A stretch of DNA of 64,000 nt, from contig CAWZYM010000205.1 in the NCBI GenBank assembly GCA_963966185.1, positions 152,501-216,500 on the forward strand. The letters run 5' to 3'. Below, piece by piece: positions 1 through 11,733 of this stretch (position 1 is the stretch's first letter; each line of letters begins with the position of its first letter). Origin of the DNA: Rhabditoides inermis. Its lineage: Eukaryota > Nematoda > Chromadorea > Rhabditida > Rhabditidae. The position numbers and the translations under genes were made by a program. Below the pieces are notes generated by a model. That model did not search any database. It was given only the letters and a program-made list of their open reading frames with translations, and was not told the DNA's origin.

Positions 1-135
1 TCACTTCCAGGCATTCCTAACTCTTCCCCTGGTCTCATACGGCATTTATTTTCTGCAGCAGCTCGCTACTCATTGATTTCACACGTATTTGTTTTTTTTC
101 GTCTATAAATTAGCTTTCAATTGAAAAAGGTGTTT
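1..135 (+). repeat. Truncated terminal repeat of the Penelope-associated family
   Basis: This stretch matches the terminal repeat found at the flanks of the two Penelope-like elements (for example 14835-15135 and, inverted, 19080-19160). The shared core runs from CACTTCCAGGCATTCCTAAC through CTGCAGCAGCTC to the block ending in AAAAAGGTGTTTT. It lacks the roughly 180-bp insert seen at 14911-15090 and so looks like the right-hand version of the repeat. The window edge cuts it off, so the element it belonged to lies mostly outside. Confidence 0.75.
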
Positions 136-635
136 TTATGTATATCGGTATCAAAACTTTAAAACAAAGATTCTGGAAAGTAGTACAGAGACTGAACACA
201 ATCAAAAAAGATGAACACAATCAAAAATGACACGCGATGGGTACTTCACTTCTGGCGCAATTTTTTATTCCTGTTAGCAGGAAAAAAAAAGAAAAACAAG
301 TTTCATAGGTTTCACAACAAGACATGCTACGACCCACAGACACATTCAAGAGAAGCAGAGGACACGGTGTATGGTCGTTTCGAACGATTCACAGCTTGGT
401 TCCACCCCTTATCCACACCTTGGCACACTTGTTATAGCAGCACAGGCACTCTTACTTCTCTGTCATCAGACCGACCGAGGATTACTTGCCTACTATTGTG
501 ATACAATACGAAGAGTGAGTGACAACGTGAATTTCTGCCATTCGCACAAAAAATCACACATTTATGCGATGAATGGAATCGAAGTGACAACGTGATCATT
601 TGCGCGGTTCTGTGTGACGGCAATCGGTCGGTGGG
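136..635. other. No gene recognised
   Basis: About 500 bp with no supported gene. It probably holds the 5' flank or upstream exons of the BTB gene that follows. No promoter element could be singled out. Confidence 0.3.
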
Positions 636-1031
636 ATGCGGGTGTCTCTGCTCGCCTCTCGGTTGGGAGACGAACCCACGCCTGTCGATGTGCGGGTCGA
701 TGTGCACCACGCAACACTCACGGCCGCTGACATTATCAACTATCGGGTGAGTGGCATGTCATCTTTCATCTCTCACATACTCCTTTCCGATCGTCTTCGC
801 GATTCTCTTCTCCGAAGTTTCGAGAGTGCTCCTGGTGAAGAGCACTGACGAGCTGGCAACAGGAGTGCGGATCGAGGTAGGGGAGTAGGTCTCACCTAAG
901 GCCTCACTGTCTTCAGTGTACGCGAGGCGTCTTTCTCCTCTCCTCCCCATCTCTGATTGGGAACCGGCCCGATCTCTCCACTTTGACAAGTGACGAGGAG
1001 AAGTGGCGCGCTGCAAGCGAGTGGTGAGTCC

Positions 1032-1073
<42 letters not shown>

Positions 1074-1874
1074 CCATCTCTCTTACTTTCTCTCTCACAT
1101 CTCTCTTGCGCTGTCTCTCTCCCTGTTTCTCTCTTTTGCCCTATACTGTACCCTACAGTACCCTTGCAGGATGGACGGAGAGTATGCGAGAACGAAGGCG
1201 CGCGCTGACATTCTTCTAATTCATGCCCTCCTATCCACCCATGTCGACTCGGAACGACGACCTCAAAACGGTGCTGGGATACTGTAACTCCTTGCTTAGC
1301 TTGGTCATTGAGTTCCTGTGCTACCGTAAGTTTACAGGAGACCACGCTTACAGTAGACCACGCGGAGACCAAGGAGACCCTGCTGTATAGTTAACATGAT
1401 GTTTCAAAAAAGGCGCTGGGTTACTGTAGCTTGATTCACGTTTACTTACTTATTGGGAAACAGGGTTTCTGAGCTATCGTATGCAGTAAAGTTGTTTTCA
1501 GAGTGGTCTCCTGTCGCCAAAAACGTGGACGACTTGAATCGCACGCGCTCATCGATAACGAAACCGGCGAAAACAGCGGTGATCAAGGTACAAACTACAA
1601 CCCGACGCAAGTATGCGGAGTTTCAGAAGCTTGATCGGCGGTGTTCGATGATGCAGCGGCAGGAGAAGTTGTGGAGGGAAGGTTGGCTAGTTCCGTGCTG
1701 TCAAACATGCATACTTGTGTAGGCGTGCTGAACGATGTCACTCTGGTGGCGGCCGATGGAGAGACGGCAGGGTCTACTCGAAGCATACTCGCCTCCGCGT
1801 GCAACTACTTCCGAGCCATGTTCACACACGGCCTGGCTGAGAGTGTGCAGGGTGAGAGAGGAAGGGAGAGAGAA

Positions 1875-1912
<38 letters not shown>

Positions 1913-3352
1913 AAGGAGAGAAAGAGAGAGGGAGATTCGTTCCAGACCAAGTCCACCTCCCGTTTCTGTCTGGTCGCACGCTGCGTCTCCTCCTGGAATA
2001 CATCTACGCGGGTTCGATGCGAGTGAGTGCGACGAGCGGCGTGGATCTGATGCGCGCAGCTGACACGCTCTCCATCCACGCACTTCTCGTAAGTATCTCT
2101 TCCGGTTACTAGCGGTCAGTTTTTCAAGCTATTCCCGATCTGCCCACTCTAACTTGCCTTTCAACCACTTCCAACTATCTTCGACTAGATTCAAATCACT
2201 TCAAACTCCTCCTTTCCCACACTTCAAACTCCTCCTTTCCCACCTTGATGGATGAGATTGCAGGACGCGGTGTGTGACTCGCTGCGCGGCCTACTCGGCC
2301 CCTCCAACCTCCTGTCTGTATGGTCGGCGGCCGCTCGAATCGGGCGAGCCTCTCTCGCTGCCGACTGCATCCACGCCGCTTGCGTCTACATTCAGGTGCA
2401 CTCGTTTTGTCTCGGCCTGGCGATAGTCGACTGAAAAGATACACTTATCTCTCAGTCTGGCGACGCTGTCTTTCTCGATGCGCTCGGTGACACTTCCGAT
2501 ATCGACTATCTGCTCATGCTCTATCCAGGTTCATTCGAATACAAGGTATGACTGTTGTTGGTTTTGTTCTTTGGCAAACCCGCATCACCCAGGTGTGCCT
2601 GATCTACCACCAGTGGTGTACGCTGAACAGGCTGAAATGTGAACTGCCATCCCCCATGAATTCGAGCGTACGAAACGCCACGAAATGTTAGTGCTTCCTA
2701 CGAGCTCGAGTTGTGTGGGTGATTTGCAGGTGTCTCTGCGCTCTCTCGCCGTCTCGTCTCGCGTCCCTCTGTCACAGAGCTACAAGCAATATGCGAGGTA
2801 TTTCTGATGAACATGTGTTTATAAAATGCGATATCGATTGATTGGAGGATGCGACGGCATTGTGGGCGGAGGTCGCTCGCGCCCGATCGTATGAGCTCGG
2901 AAAGATCAAACGGGTTCGCATCTCGGCCGCCCTATCCGAACCCTTTCTTCTGCTACTCAGTGTTCAGGTGAGGCCTTCTCTCTTTTTCGAGAAGGCTGCT
3001 GCATTCAAGTAGTGGTCAGTCTCTTCGAAACTACCTTCGCCACTGACTTCGCAACGCCTTCGAAACACGCCCAAACAGCGCGTTTCGAAGGTTTGAAGGG
3101 GCTGTTTCGAAGAGACTCACCACACCTTGACGCACTCAGGACGAGGCGACTCGCGTGGCGGTGCTGGGTGTGCTGTCTCTGTTCACTGGCGGGGGCTACA
3201 TGGGGTGGGAGGGGCGGAAGACTGCGATGCGCGCTCTGCCCCAAGCCACACTCGCCCTCCATCTCGTCGCTACGCCCAACAACGCCGTCGCCGTGGCGGC
3301 GCTCCGATACCAACACCACTTGTACAATCACGACGCCAGGTGGACAGGTACG

Positions 3353-3399
<47 letters not shown>

Positions 3400-4702
3400 A
3401 AACGACTCATGTAGTTGACTCGCGCCTTGTCGGCTGGTCGGTGGACGTGCTGGCTCGTTGCATCGCATCCGACGACGCTCGCCTACTCCCCGAAATCCTC
3501 TATCTCACTCCTCGCAGGCGATGCGCGACCTTCACCGACCAGTCCTTCGCACGCTTCATGCGACTGATTCGATCTCTCATCGATCACAAGGTACTTTGAG
3601 CAAGTTGCTGCCACATGATTCGCTCAGGATGCGAAGGTGCGGTTGGCGGCGTTGCGCAAGGTGTTTGTGGCAGACGAGGAGGACGGGGCGAGTGACCGCA
3701 TGAGGCGAGAGGCAGTGGCCGTGGTAGCCCCGCGCATCGCAGTCGAGGACGACAAGGAGGCGCTCAGCCAGATCTGCGAAGTGCTCTCCGGCTGGATCGA
3801 CGCGGACAACCTCAGCTGGCGGCAGGTATCAACAATGCGCATCAAACGGGGTGAATTGGCGGGTGTTGCGAAAGAGTGACATTTCAGATATTGATTGAGT
3901 ACGACGTTCTGGAGAAGATGGCGCGGCGGTGCAGCGATGGAGACCCGCGATTCCGTAGCAGGTGAGGTGGGAGAGACTACACAGTACAGCTGTGCTTCTT
4001 TCAGCTACGCCACACTGGTTTGCGAGGTGCTGACCGGTTCGGGATGGTACGACTGGGCGGAAGACTTGCAGACCGACGAGCCTCATCTCCATCCCCTCCC
4101 TCTTGACCAAGTCGAGCACATCCTCACCTTTCACCTCCCACTCCTCAACGCCCTCAAGGTTCGCAATCCTCGTGCTCTCACGTGATTTCCACGTGTCTCT
4201 CGCCAGAACGACCGCGTCTGGGACGACATTCGCTACAATGCACTGCTGCCGCTCATCCGCCTGGCTCCCGTCTATCCCTCTCTCGCCGCTCTTCTCACAC
4301 CCTGCCGCGGCGTCGTGGGTGGTCTGCTCTGGTTCATTCACACTCTGACGTGGGAGGAGGACGAAGACGAGCGGATGGAATACCCTGACGCATTCGTTGG
4401 CGACGCCCTCACTACCCTTTCACTCGTATGGAACGCGGATGGCGGGTGAGCTCATCTCCTCTTGTCCGTGTCATCTCGTTTTCTAGCCGGTATCGCGACT
4501 CGTTCCGGTCGGAATACGAGGAACGCGTCGAGGACGATGCGTGGTGGTTCAAACGGGACAGGGTCGATGGTCGCTCCGTGCTGCAGCATGTCACTGCTCG
4601 ATTCGCGAGCCAGGCCGCCGCGTGAGTGGAAAGATACGCAGTGATGAGGAGAGCATTTCAGGTTGCTTGCCGAGATGCACGAGGGAGACGAGGTTGCGGC
4701 AT
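636..4702 (+). CDS. BTB/POZ-BACK domain protein with helical C-terminal repeats (multi-exon)
   Basis: About 15 short exons. The clearest domain is a BTB/POZ fold in exons near 1640-1850 and 1970-2090: NDVTLVAADGETAGSTRSIL, then ACNYFRAMFTHGLAES, then LLEYIYAGSMRV. This is the usual pattern of a buried strand, the YFRAMF helix and the EYIYAG motif. A BACK-like helix pair follows at 2262-2395. Exons from 3140 to 4702 encode Leu/Ala-rich amphipathic helices that read like HEAT or armadillo repeats, ending at TGA after DEVAA. BTB proteins usually dimerise and often act as Cullin-3 substrate adaptors. BTB plus armadillo-like repeats recalls ARMC5, though here the helical part is C-terminal. The ATG at 636 opens a plausible exon (MRVSLLASRLGDEP), but upstream exons cannot be excluded. 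Introns at 1030, 1850 and 3350 carry CT/GA microsatellites directly after the donor. Confidence 0.72.
1032..1076. repeat. CT microsatellite in intron
   Basis: About 20 CT units starting ten bases after the GTGAGT donor at 1023. Confidence 0.95.
1854..1932. repeat. GA microsatellite in intron
   Basis: An imperfect GA tract that continues directly from the GTGAGAGAG donor at the end of the BTB exon. Confidence 0.9.
3008..3120. repeat. Short intronic fold-back element, TTCGAA type
   Basis: The left end GTGGTCAGTCTCTTCGAAAC and the reverse complement of the right end (GTGGTGAGTCTCTTCGAAAC) match, with further pairing inside (CCTTCGAAACACG against CGCGTTTCGAAGG). The unit is about 110 bp and lies wholly in an intron of the BTB gene. 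Related copies lie in introns at 63186-63294 and 63504-63620. Confidence 0.7.
3357..3397. repeat. CT microsatellite in intron
   Basis: A CT tract starting nine bases after the GTACGTGCAT donor. Confidence 0.95.
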
Positions 4703-5054
4703 GAAACACACGCTATTGAACACTTACTTTTTTATACGCGAAATCTTTCTGTAACACAATATTTTTTGAATCGATACTGGGATTTATATTATCCTTTCTT
4801 ATACAAATTGGAGCAGATTGTTTACTATTTCGATAGATGAAAGTAGATCACTAGCTGTTTTTGCATTGTCGTGTAAAAAAACTGTTCTCTTATTCGCGTT
4901 TCTGTTTTTGAAGATGATCGTAACTGAAGTTCCCCTATATGATTACACACTTTAGCATGCAGCAATAACACTGCTGAATCGTAAGCTTTATTACATTACA
5001 TGAGAAGTTACTTCATGCTGAACTGCTGTATTTCAATGGTTCAGATTCCCGACG
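4703..5054. other. AT-rich 3' flank, nothing else seen
   Basis: Follows the BTB stop codon. No clear polyadenylation hexamer or repeat was recognised. Confidence 0.4.
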
Positions 5055-5059
5055 ACGAC

Positions 5060-5190
5060 TCATCAGAGGAAGACGGGGAGTCAGCTCGTGACAATAGCGC
5101 GCAAAACAAGAGAGTTAGATGGTTAGAGCACCGTATCCCGAGTTGCAAGTGAGGTAGATCGAAAACTATTGCTCTGGCGCAGGCTATACC
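5060..5190 (+). repeat. Diverged half-copy of the TA-flanked fold-back element
   Basis: Runs from GAGGAAGACGGGGAGTCAGC to TCTGGCGCAGGCTATAC and aligns, with scattered substitutions, to the right arm of the 304-bp element at 58831-59134. Only one arm is present here, so this is an old, half-deleted copy. Confidence 0.75.
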
Positions 5191-5316
5191 TCGCATAATC
5201 CGAAAGATCTGGCATAGCTACTTTTTCACTTGTTATGAGTATCGCCTTGGCGCACGAATGGTGCGGGGTTATTTGAACTGAAGAATTGGCGGGAACTTTG
5301 AACAAATAACTTACTG

Positions 5317-5399
5317 AAGTCGCAGTCGCCATAGCCTGGCACTGGAATAGATAGAGCGAGGTGAGATGAGGAGAAAACGAGAAGTAGAACGAGACGCAT
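5317..5399 (-). CDS. Possible first exon of a secreted peptide
   Basis: An ATG at 5399 opens a signal-peptide-like sequence (MRLVLLLVFSSSHLALS, then IPVPGYGDCDF) that ends at a strong donor, CAGTAAGT. No downstream exon could be assigned because the half-copy repeat follows at once. It may be a short orphan gene or chance. It is not part of the zinc-finger gene, which ends at 5676. Confidence 0.25.
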
Positions 5400-5675
5400 T
5401 GTGTGAAATTGTGTCTCTTCTGATTCCAAAGTCAAAGCGGACGCGAATACGTACTTCCCTAGAGAACAGTTGAGCGATTCAGGGTGAACATCCATCATAT
5501 ACCAGATTACGCGAGACACTTCCACCACACCCCGTCCCCTTCTCGATATTCTCGAGATGTTTATTTGCAAGTAACTAGCAACAATAAACGACACACAACA
5601 ATGTACAACAACAACAATCGAGAAATCCATTTGGTTTCTGTGCAGAAAAAAAAGTTTCTGTAAAAAAAATGTCTC

Positions 5676-8295
5676 TCACGTCCGTGGCGGGAAGCAGCGG
5701 GCGCGCGCCTTCGCCATCTTGCGCTTCACCTCAACAATACATATTGGAGAGAGGGAAGAGAGGGGGGAGATAGGGTGGAGAGAGGGGGGGGAGGGAGCGG
5801 ATAGAGAGAGGGAGAGAGGGAGAGGGAGAGAGAGAGAGAGATAATGGAGAGAGGAAAGAGCGTGCAATGTGTGAATGGACAAAAAACGCAGCGTTTCCCT
5901 CACCTCCTTATCTCCTCTGAAATCTCGCTTCTCTCCAACACACAAGGCGAGATGCGTATCCAGAACCTCCACACCTGAAAAGAAAAAGAATTATTAGATC
6001 ATAACTAGCATTACGGGAAATTCAGAATTCAGAATATTTATCTCGAATCAAATAGCACATTACAATTATGTAAATTACGGCAAGGTTACGGTAAAATACA
6101 GTAATGCAACGCCTACTGCGAGTCCCAATAACACGGATTTCGGTAGTCCTGTGGATGCGTGCGTGCTGTTGGTGGTGCTTGTCATCCCCTGCTTGCGGCT
6201 TCTGGGGAAGTTTCGATCTCGGCGGCGGAAGATCCGGGCTTCAACGATCGATCGCGAAGAGACGTCTCCGAGAGTTTCATCGTCTTCGAGGATTCCTCTC
6301 CAGTCTCAATGCCGTAGATGTAGAGAGTAGCAAAATCGAGTACCAGTCCGGTTAGTGTCCTCCGCCGCACAGCATTGTTCAGGGGTCGGGGGAATAACAG
6401 GGGAAGGCACGCGACCGCGCGCTAGCAGAGAACGGAAAGGAATGACGGGAAAACAATACAACAATACTATCCTTCGAATTACTGTAGTTAGGGGCCCGAC
6501 ATACTTTTGTAGCGCGTGCGATTCGCCACCTCTCTCTGTGTAAAAGTCGCCAGCAGTGTAGCTCGCGCAAAGTGCACTGGCGATTTTCAAAGTAGCCAGC
6601 ACATACTCGCGCGCGAATTGTAGCCGGCTACAATGAGAAAAGTAGCCAGCTACAAAGTCGCCAGTAAAGTCGCTCGCGTAATTCACTGTTAGCGTGGCGA
6701 CAATTCGCCAGGCGATTACACTGGTTTAATCGTTTCAACATTTATTTTTATTTAGTTTCTGTTGTTGTTTACTTCAAACATTGTTTTTAGGAGTTGAAAT
6801 GGATGAAGATGCTTACTTTGAACTCGTTTGTGCAATTGTGAAAGAAATTATTGATGATATGGAAAAAGAACCGAGACGAGTGTTTGTGTCGGAGGCACAT
6901 GAGCCACTTCTCGATCAGAGGCACATGACAATGGCCAGCTATTTGGCAAGCACCAATCCGCAGAACCTTTTGTCGTATACGAGGCTGTACCCGCACGAGT
7001 TTTATGACCTACACACTCGTCTTGCACCTCGGATTCAACATTCTGGGACTCATCGCGCCCCAATCACTTCTCAGTACAGACTCATCATATTCCTCAAGTG
7101 AGATTGCGCACAACGATCGTGCGTCAATGTTCGTTCAAGACGCGCTTAATTCATATTGTCGCTAGCTCCTCTGCTACTTTTTGTAGCCAGCGCATCAGTT
7201 GTAGCCAGCGCCTCTTCGCTGGCGACTTTTGAAATGTAGCTCGGCTAATTTAAAATCGCGCGCGCTGGCGAATCGCACGCGCTACAAAGTATGTCGGGCC
7301 CCTAAAAATGTAACCGTTGGGTTTTTATTACGGTAGTATACATCTTTTCGAGTCAAACGACACGATGTGGCAAATTCACATCATGGCTCATTCTTATTGA
7401 GGACGACTGTTTTATTCTCTCACAAAAACTCAAGAACTCACTGTTGGTCTTGAATTCGCAGCGGGTGCAGCCGTACATGACAGGTTGGAGGTGGAGGTAG
7501 GAGTGGCGGGCAGTGTTGCCATGGTGGACGGACGAAGAGCACGACGGGAACTGCAGTGAGGGAGTTATTAGAAAGGAAAAGTGAACGATTTTTCGATTTG
7601 ATACTTTTTGTGCACCCGCCTAAGGCCTAAGTGTCATGTCCGCATAGTTCTATTCTCGCAGTAGAGGTGAGATACAGTGAGTACATAGATTCTTTCAATA
7701 GCCTATTTTTGCAGCGAGCGATGAGTTCATAGGATAAGTAGTCGAATTTCGCACACTGTTTTACTACTTCTACTTGGTTCTTTTTGTTGCAGCCGCTATA
7801 GAAAAAAAACACGGTTCGCAAATTTGCGACTTCCAAAACGAAGGGTGAGGAACTATATTTTTTTCATGTTTGCCTTTTATCGTTATTAATTATCCCTTGC
7901 CGTGGAAATAAACACTTCAATATATCGAGAGCGAGCAAAGCTTCCCCACCTGACATGCGATCTTGCGCTTCCTGTCGAGCCTCCTGCGGCCGCCGCTACT
8001 CTCCTTCTTCGCGAAAATCTGGAGGGAATCGATGAGAGAAAACGCAACGTTCATCTCGACTTATGAATCAATATCTCTGTTTACAGGTACTTTGAGAGGA
8101 CTCAAATGCATGTTCATACCGGGTCCTCCTCGGACTCGGACGAAGCAGGGTTGTCTCTCTCGGTCGGCCCTGCGGTGGCGGGTCGCAGTAGCTCCAAGGT
8201 GAGAGCGCCGTCGACGGCCAGCGACCAGAACTGCGTGTTATCGGAAACGTGGCGGAGCGCTGCAATCTCTCTTTCTCTTCTCTCACCTCTCTCTC

Positions 8296-8342
<47 letters not shown>

Positions 8343-10635
8343 TTCTCGCCACTCACAGTCTCCATCGACGTGGTATACGCGGAATCCTTGGATCAGACCG
8401 AAGTGCCTCGCGCAGTCTCCCTCCCTCAGCACGACTACGCGATCGGTGGCCGGGAAGTTGTAGGTCATCTGCACATCGCCGCTCGACACACACACCGAGA
8501 TGGTCTGAAGTGGCAGATCGATCATGTCTCTTTCTCTCTCTCTCGTCGAAAACGAGATGAAGTCCACACCTTTTTCTCCCTCTCCCGCTTCACCCGCGGT
8601 TTCTCCTTCGCTCCCTCGAAGCAGCGCAGAGCCAGCGAGTCGATCGCGAACCACATCTATGCCGAATACATCGTAACTTTACCAATTACTATCACAGGTA
8701 CACCAAACCACGTGATCGAATCGACCACTACCACGGACCGCTACGCATGCCGACGCTGCGACGACCAATGGAGCGTAGCTGATTTCAGTTTCTAGGATTA
8801 GCACGAGCTATGTTCAGTCGGAAATGTATGCACTGCCATGCCGACATCTGACCTGCTCGTCGGCGGTGTCCCTCACGGCGGCCCTCTCTGCGGGATGGCG
8901 CGCGCGCGAGTGCTGCACCACGCTGCGCCGGTCTGCAACGGACGAAAACATTGGCTATAGTTCACGATCGCTCAGAGCTCGAAATACCCTAACCGTCCGC
9001 CACTATTGAAGATTGTACGCACGCTATTGCAGAAACTCTGTACATGACTGAATCTCATGAAGACTAGAGGGTAGGCCAGTATCGTGTCTTTTAGAATCGA
9101 GCCTAGCAATCATCCACATATAACATTGGACCATTGGACATTGGACACATTGGACATATACCATTTGCCGCGTGCTTGCAGTGCCGACACTGGTATCGTT
9201 TCGGTCCGCGGTAGTGGGCGATGGCGTGTCGGCGGAGGTCAGAGTGCGAGCAGACGCGGATCGATGTGGCACACGAGGCGATCTGGGGTGATGCGTTCGA
9301 ATAGCAGTCGTGGGTTCATAGATTGTTCGAATAATAACACCCATGAGTTGATGAATTGTTCGAATAATTCATAGATTGTTCGAACAGTATTCGTGGGTTG
9401 AAAGACTGTTCGAACACCATTCGTGGGTTCATAGATTGTTCGAATAGCAGTCGTGGTTTGTGGTGACATTGCAAAAGTGGCATTCCGAGTGGAACTCCAA
9501 GCCACGCGTTTCCGAACGACACAAGGTGTTGGGGTTGGCACTTACCTGGCAGATGGCGTCGCGATTGGACAGCCGGCGGACGACCGCATCGATGCGGCGA
9601 CGCACGTAGTCGCGGTGGTGCTCCTTCTCCTCCTTCTGTTCTTCCTCTTGCTGCTGCTCCTCCCTCTCCTCACTGCACATGTGCACCTGTGAACGCAAAC
9701 TATGTACAGCGAAATGCAAACCTCTCCTGCCCCGTCTCCTCGTCTCGCCTCGCTGTGTTCTCCTCTCCGTCACTGCCACTCAGTACGATCACGTCATTGA
9801 CGGGACGGGTCTTGAGAAGAGTGAGCGATAAGCGGTCATGTCCCAAAACTACGAAAAACTACGCAAATAGGTAAACATTTTAACAAGAGGAATAATTTTC
9901 GTCCTCTTCATGATGTGACTCTGCCCGTTGCAGTTGCGCACTGTTCTATCCTCCTATCCCCACCTGATCATCTCCCACTGACTGCTCGATGGCACTCGGG
10001 GCGAGTGTGGGAGATTCGTCGCGAGACTGAAAGGAGTAAATCAATCGAGAAGAAACATTCCCACCTGGCTCTCTTCGACTCCGAAAACCTCGCCGTCAGA
10101 TTGGTCATCTCCAGTGTCTTCAGACATGATGAGTACATTCTGAAAACACCATTTAGTTTGAATAAAAAATCATGTGCAAGCGCCCCAACATGCTGAATAG
10201 CATAATGGAGTTGCAACGCATGCGCACCATGTTTGCATCCTTCCGTATCGGGTTGGCAGCTGGAGAAAGGTCTTCCACGGCCTCCTCCTCCCCCTCGTTG
10301 TCAGTGTCGGACAGAGTGACCACCTCGATCTAAACACGTACTGTATTTAAAACATATAACCCAAAAGGTGTTCACCTTCGATCCCCTCTGCAGAATGAAT
10401 CTCTTGAATCGGGAAATACATTTACCTTTGGTAAACAAAAAATGCTCGGTCGTACCTCGCCGTTGTCGGTGGGGAGAAGGGCTCGCCGCTGGAGTTGCCT
10501 GATCGCACGCTCGCACTCGCGCCGCTGTCGCCGCGCCTCCAGATAGAGCAGCTTATGGGAGATGGGAGTGGCGCTCGTCCCGCGCCCTCCCTCGATTCCA
10601 GCCATCACCGAGTCGCCTGACACCCCGGCATCCAT
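5676..10635 (-). CDS. Multi-SIM C2H2-like zinc-finger protein (multi-exon)
   Basis: Starts at MDAGVSGDSVMAG (10635) and ends at TGA after CFPPRT (5676), in about 15 exons. Three consecutive exon groups carry SUMO-interaction-like motifs, a hydrophobic core followed by Ser/acidic residues: EVVTLSDTDNEGEEE near 10330, NVLIMSEDTGDD near 10130 and NDVIVLSGSDGEE near 9800. A charged helix follows (EEREEQQQEEEQKEEK). Zinc-finger exons come next at 9280-9165 (CSHSDLRRHAIAHYRG, then YQCRHCKHAAN), at 8930-8850 (RRSVVQHSRARH) and again near 7940-7450 (CQFPSCSSSVHHG, then YGCTRCEFKTNSE). SIMs ahead of C2H2 fingers recall the SUMO ligase ZNF451; that link is inference from architecture only. A PIF/Harbinger remnant occupies the intron at 6491-7302. 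The 3' exons (6360-6190, 5970-5900, 5730-5676) are less certain. Confidence 0.62.
5740..5846. repeat. GA/GGGA purine tract
   Basis: An imperfect GAGAGGG-type purine run in an intron between the last two exons of the minus-strand zinc-finger gene. Confidence 0.85.
6491..7302 (+). mobile_element. Truncated PIF/Harbinger-type transposon
   Basis: Inverted termini: GGGGCCCGACATACTTTTGT at the left, and the reverse complement of the right end reads GGGGCCCGACATACTTTGTA. Pairing continues through GCGCGTGCGATTCGCCA. The ends are flanked by TTA at 6488-6490 and TAA at 7303-7305, which suits the 3-bp TWA target preference of PIF/Harbinger, although they are not a perfect direct repeat. Several GTAGCCAGC-type motifs recur inside both ends. 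The 812-bp interior encodes only the first part of a transposase, so the element is non-autonomous. It sits in an intron of the zinc-finger gene. Confidence 0.75.
6781..7101 (+). pseudogene. Harbinger transposase N-terminal fragment
   Basis: Best start is the ATG at 6799 (MDEDAYFELVCAIVKEII). The C-terminal part has LYPHEFYDLHTRLAPRI, then RAPITSQYRLIIFLK and a stop. This matches the start of HARBI1/PIF nucleases, where a helix ending in a fold such as F..L...L.P.I precedes R.PI....RL...L. The DDE catalytic part that should follow is absent, so this is a remnant about 100 residues long. Being inside inverted termini of the right type supports the family call. Confidence 0.65.
8278..8346. repeat. 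CT microsatellite in minus-strand intron
   Basis: On the minus strand this is a GA tract that follows closely after the TGTGAGTGGC donor at about 8357. Confidence 0.9.
9293..9460. repeat. About 30-bp minisatellite containing TTCGAA
   Basis: Six spaced occurrences of GTTCGAA, each followed by a diverged TCGTGGGTTCATAGATT-like block, make five to six imperfect units. It lies in an intron of the zinc-finger gene, just upstream (in gene sense) of a finger exon. Confidence 0.8.
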
Positions 10636-11404
10636 GAGTGATAGACATTTATATGTATATCTGGTCGAAACAATGTGAGGAAAGGTGAGCGAAAGCGAAA
10701 ATATTATAACATGTGATTGAAGCAACGTTGCGCAACCACACATCTGTAACGGAAGAGCGCTGCATCGTAACGCGATGAGGTTCTGTAATCAGACAATCTG
10801 GTAGATGAGGAAGGTTGATTTCGATATCTGTCTTCTCGGTGACAAAAAAAATGAGTCGAACGACATATGCGAAAAATAAATAAAAAAAAAAGTTGAAGAA
10901 AAAACACCCCCGCGATTCAAGAAGCGAGCGAGTGTGAAATGCGAAGAAGCTATGTAGGTGCGCGATGTGAGTGAAAGTGACGTCATTGTTATCGATCGAG
11001 CGAGGCGAGTGCACAGTTTTCAATCTGCCGGCGCCGGCGACTATACGAATAAACATATTTCTTTTTTAATCAAAATCTAAAACTCATACATTATGGTGAG
11101 ATGATTTTAGATGGCATTCCAGAAATAAGCATGTCTCTGTTCGTTCCTCTGTTTTTACTTTTCATGTTTACAACACATTTGGAAAGGAGGCTGATAAGGT
11201 GAAGATCGATGTCATTAAGTAAGCTTCATATAAAACATGCATAACACTCTGCACGTAATGCAACTCGATCGTCGCCACTCAGAATCCATCGCCACTCAGG
11301 ACCATCGTTACTACCCGTAAGTGTCCACCCACTACAATATTGTGTTGTTTTCCAGATAAGTACGCAATAGAGATTCTTTGTTATGATTACGTTTATCGTT
11401 TTTG
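10636..11404. other. Intergenic, nothing recognised
   Basis: The 5' flank of the minus-strand zinc-finger gene and the left border of the first duplicated segment. A T-rich stretch near 10870-10900 is the only notable composition. Confidence 0.4.
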
Positions 11405-11733
11405 TTACTTTCAATGTACGTAACATATAGATAACTGTACAGTTCCCAGAAATCAATGCCCACTTTGCCACGACGGCGATGACTTGAATTGTTGTCGGGT
11501 GGTCACCAGAGGAAGTGCGGGAAGACGCAACCGCTCGCAGTGACGGAAAATTGAGAAGTGTTTCATTTGAATATTTCTTCAAACAAACCACTTTGTGTGA
11601 AGTGAATGTTCTCCCATTCCTCTCGTCATTTCTTCGCATTTCGCATCTGCAGTGGCGGTGGTGTGTGTCCAATCTAGTCACCCTCTCTTCCCATCATTTT
11701 TCCGCCATGTACCGTCTCGCGCGGTCGGTTACA

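Noticed and set aside
7627..7836. Additional exon of the zinc-finger gene (Cys-containing minus-strand frame)
   Set aside because: Its splice phase does not fit. Skipping it joins the exons at 7950 and 7557 in phase into a good Cys/His finger (CQFPSC, YGCTRC), so it is probably intron sequence.
8106..8795. 229-residue plus-strand open frame
   Set aside because: It crosses a CT tract and lies antisense to several minus-strand exons with good splice signals and conserved-looking peptides.
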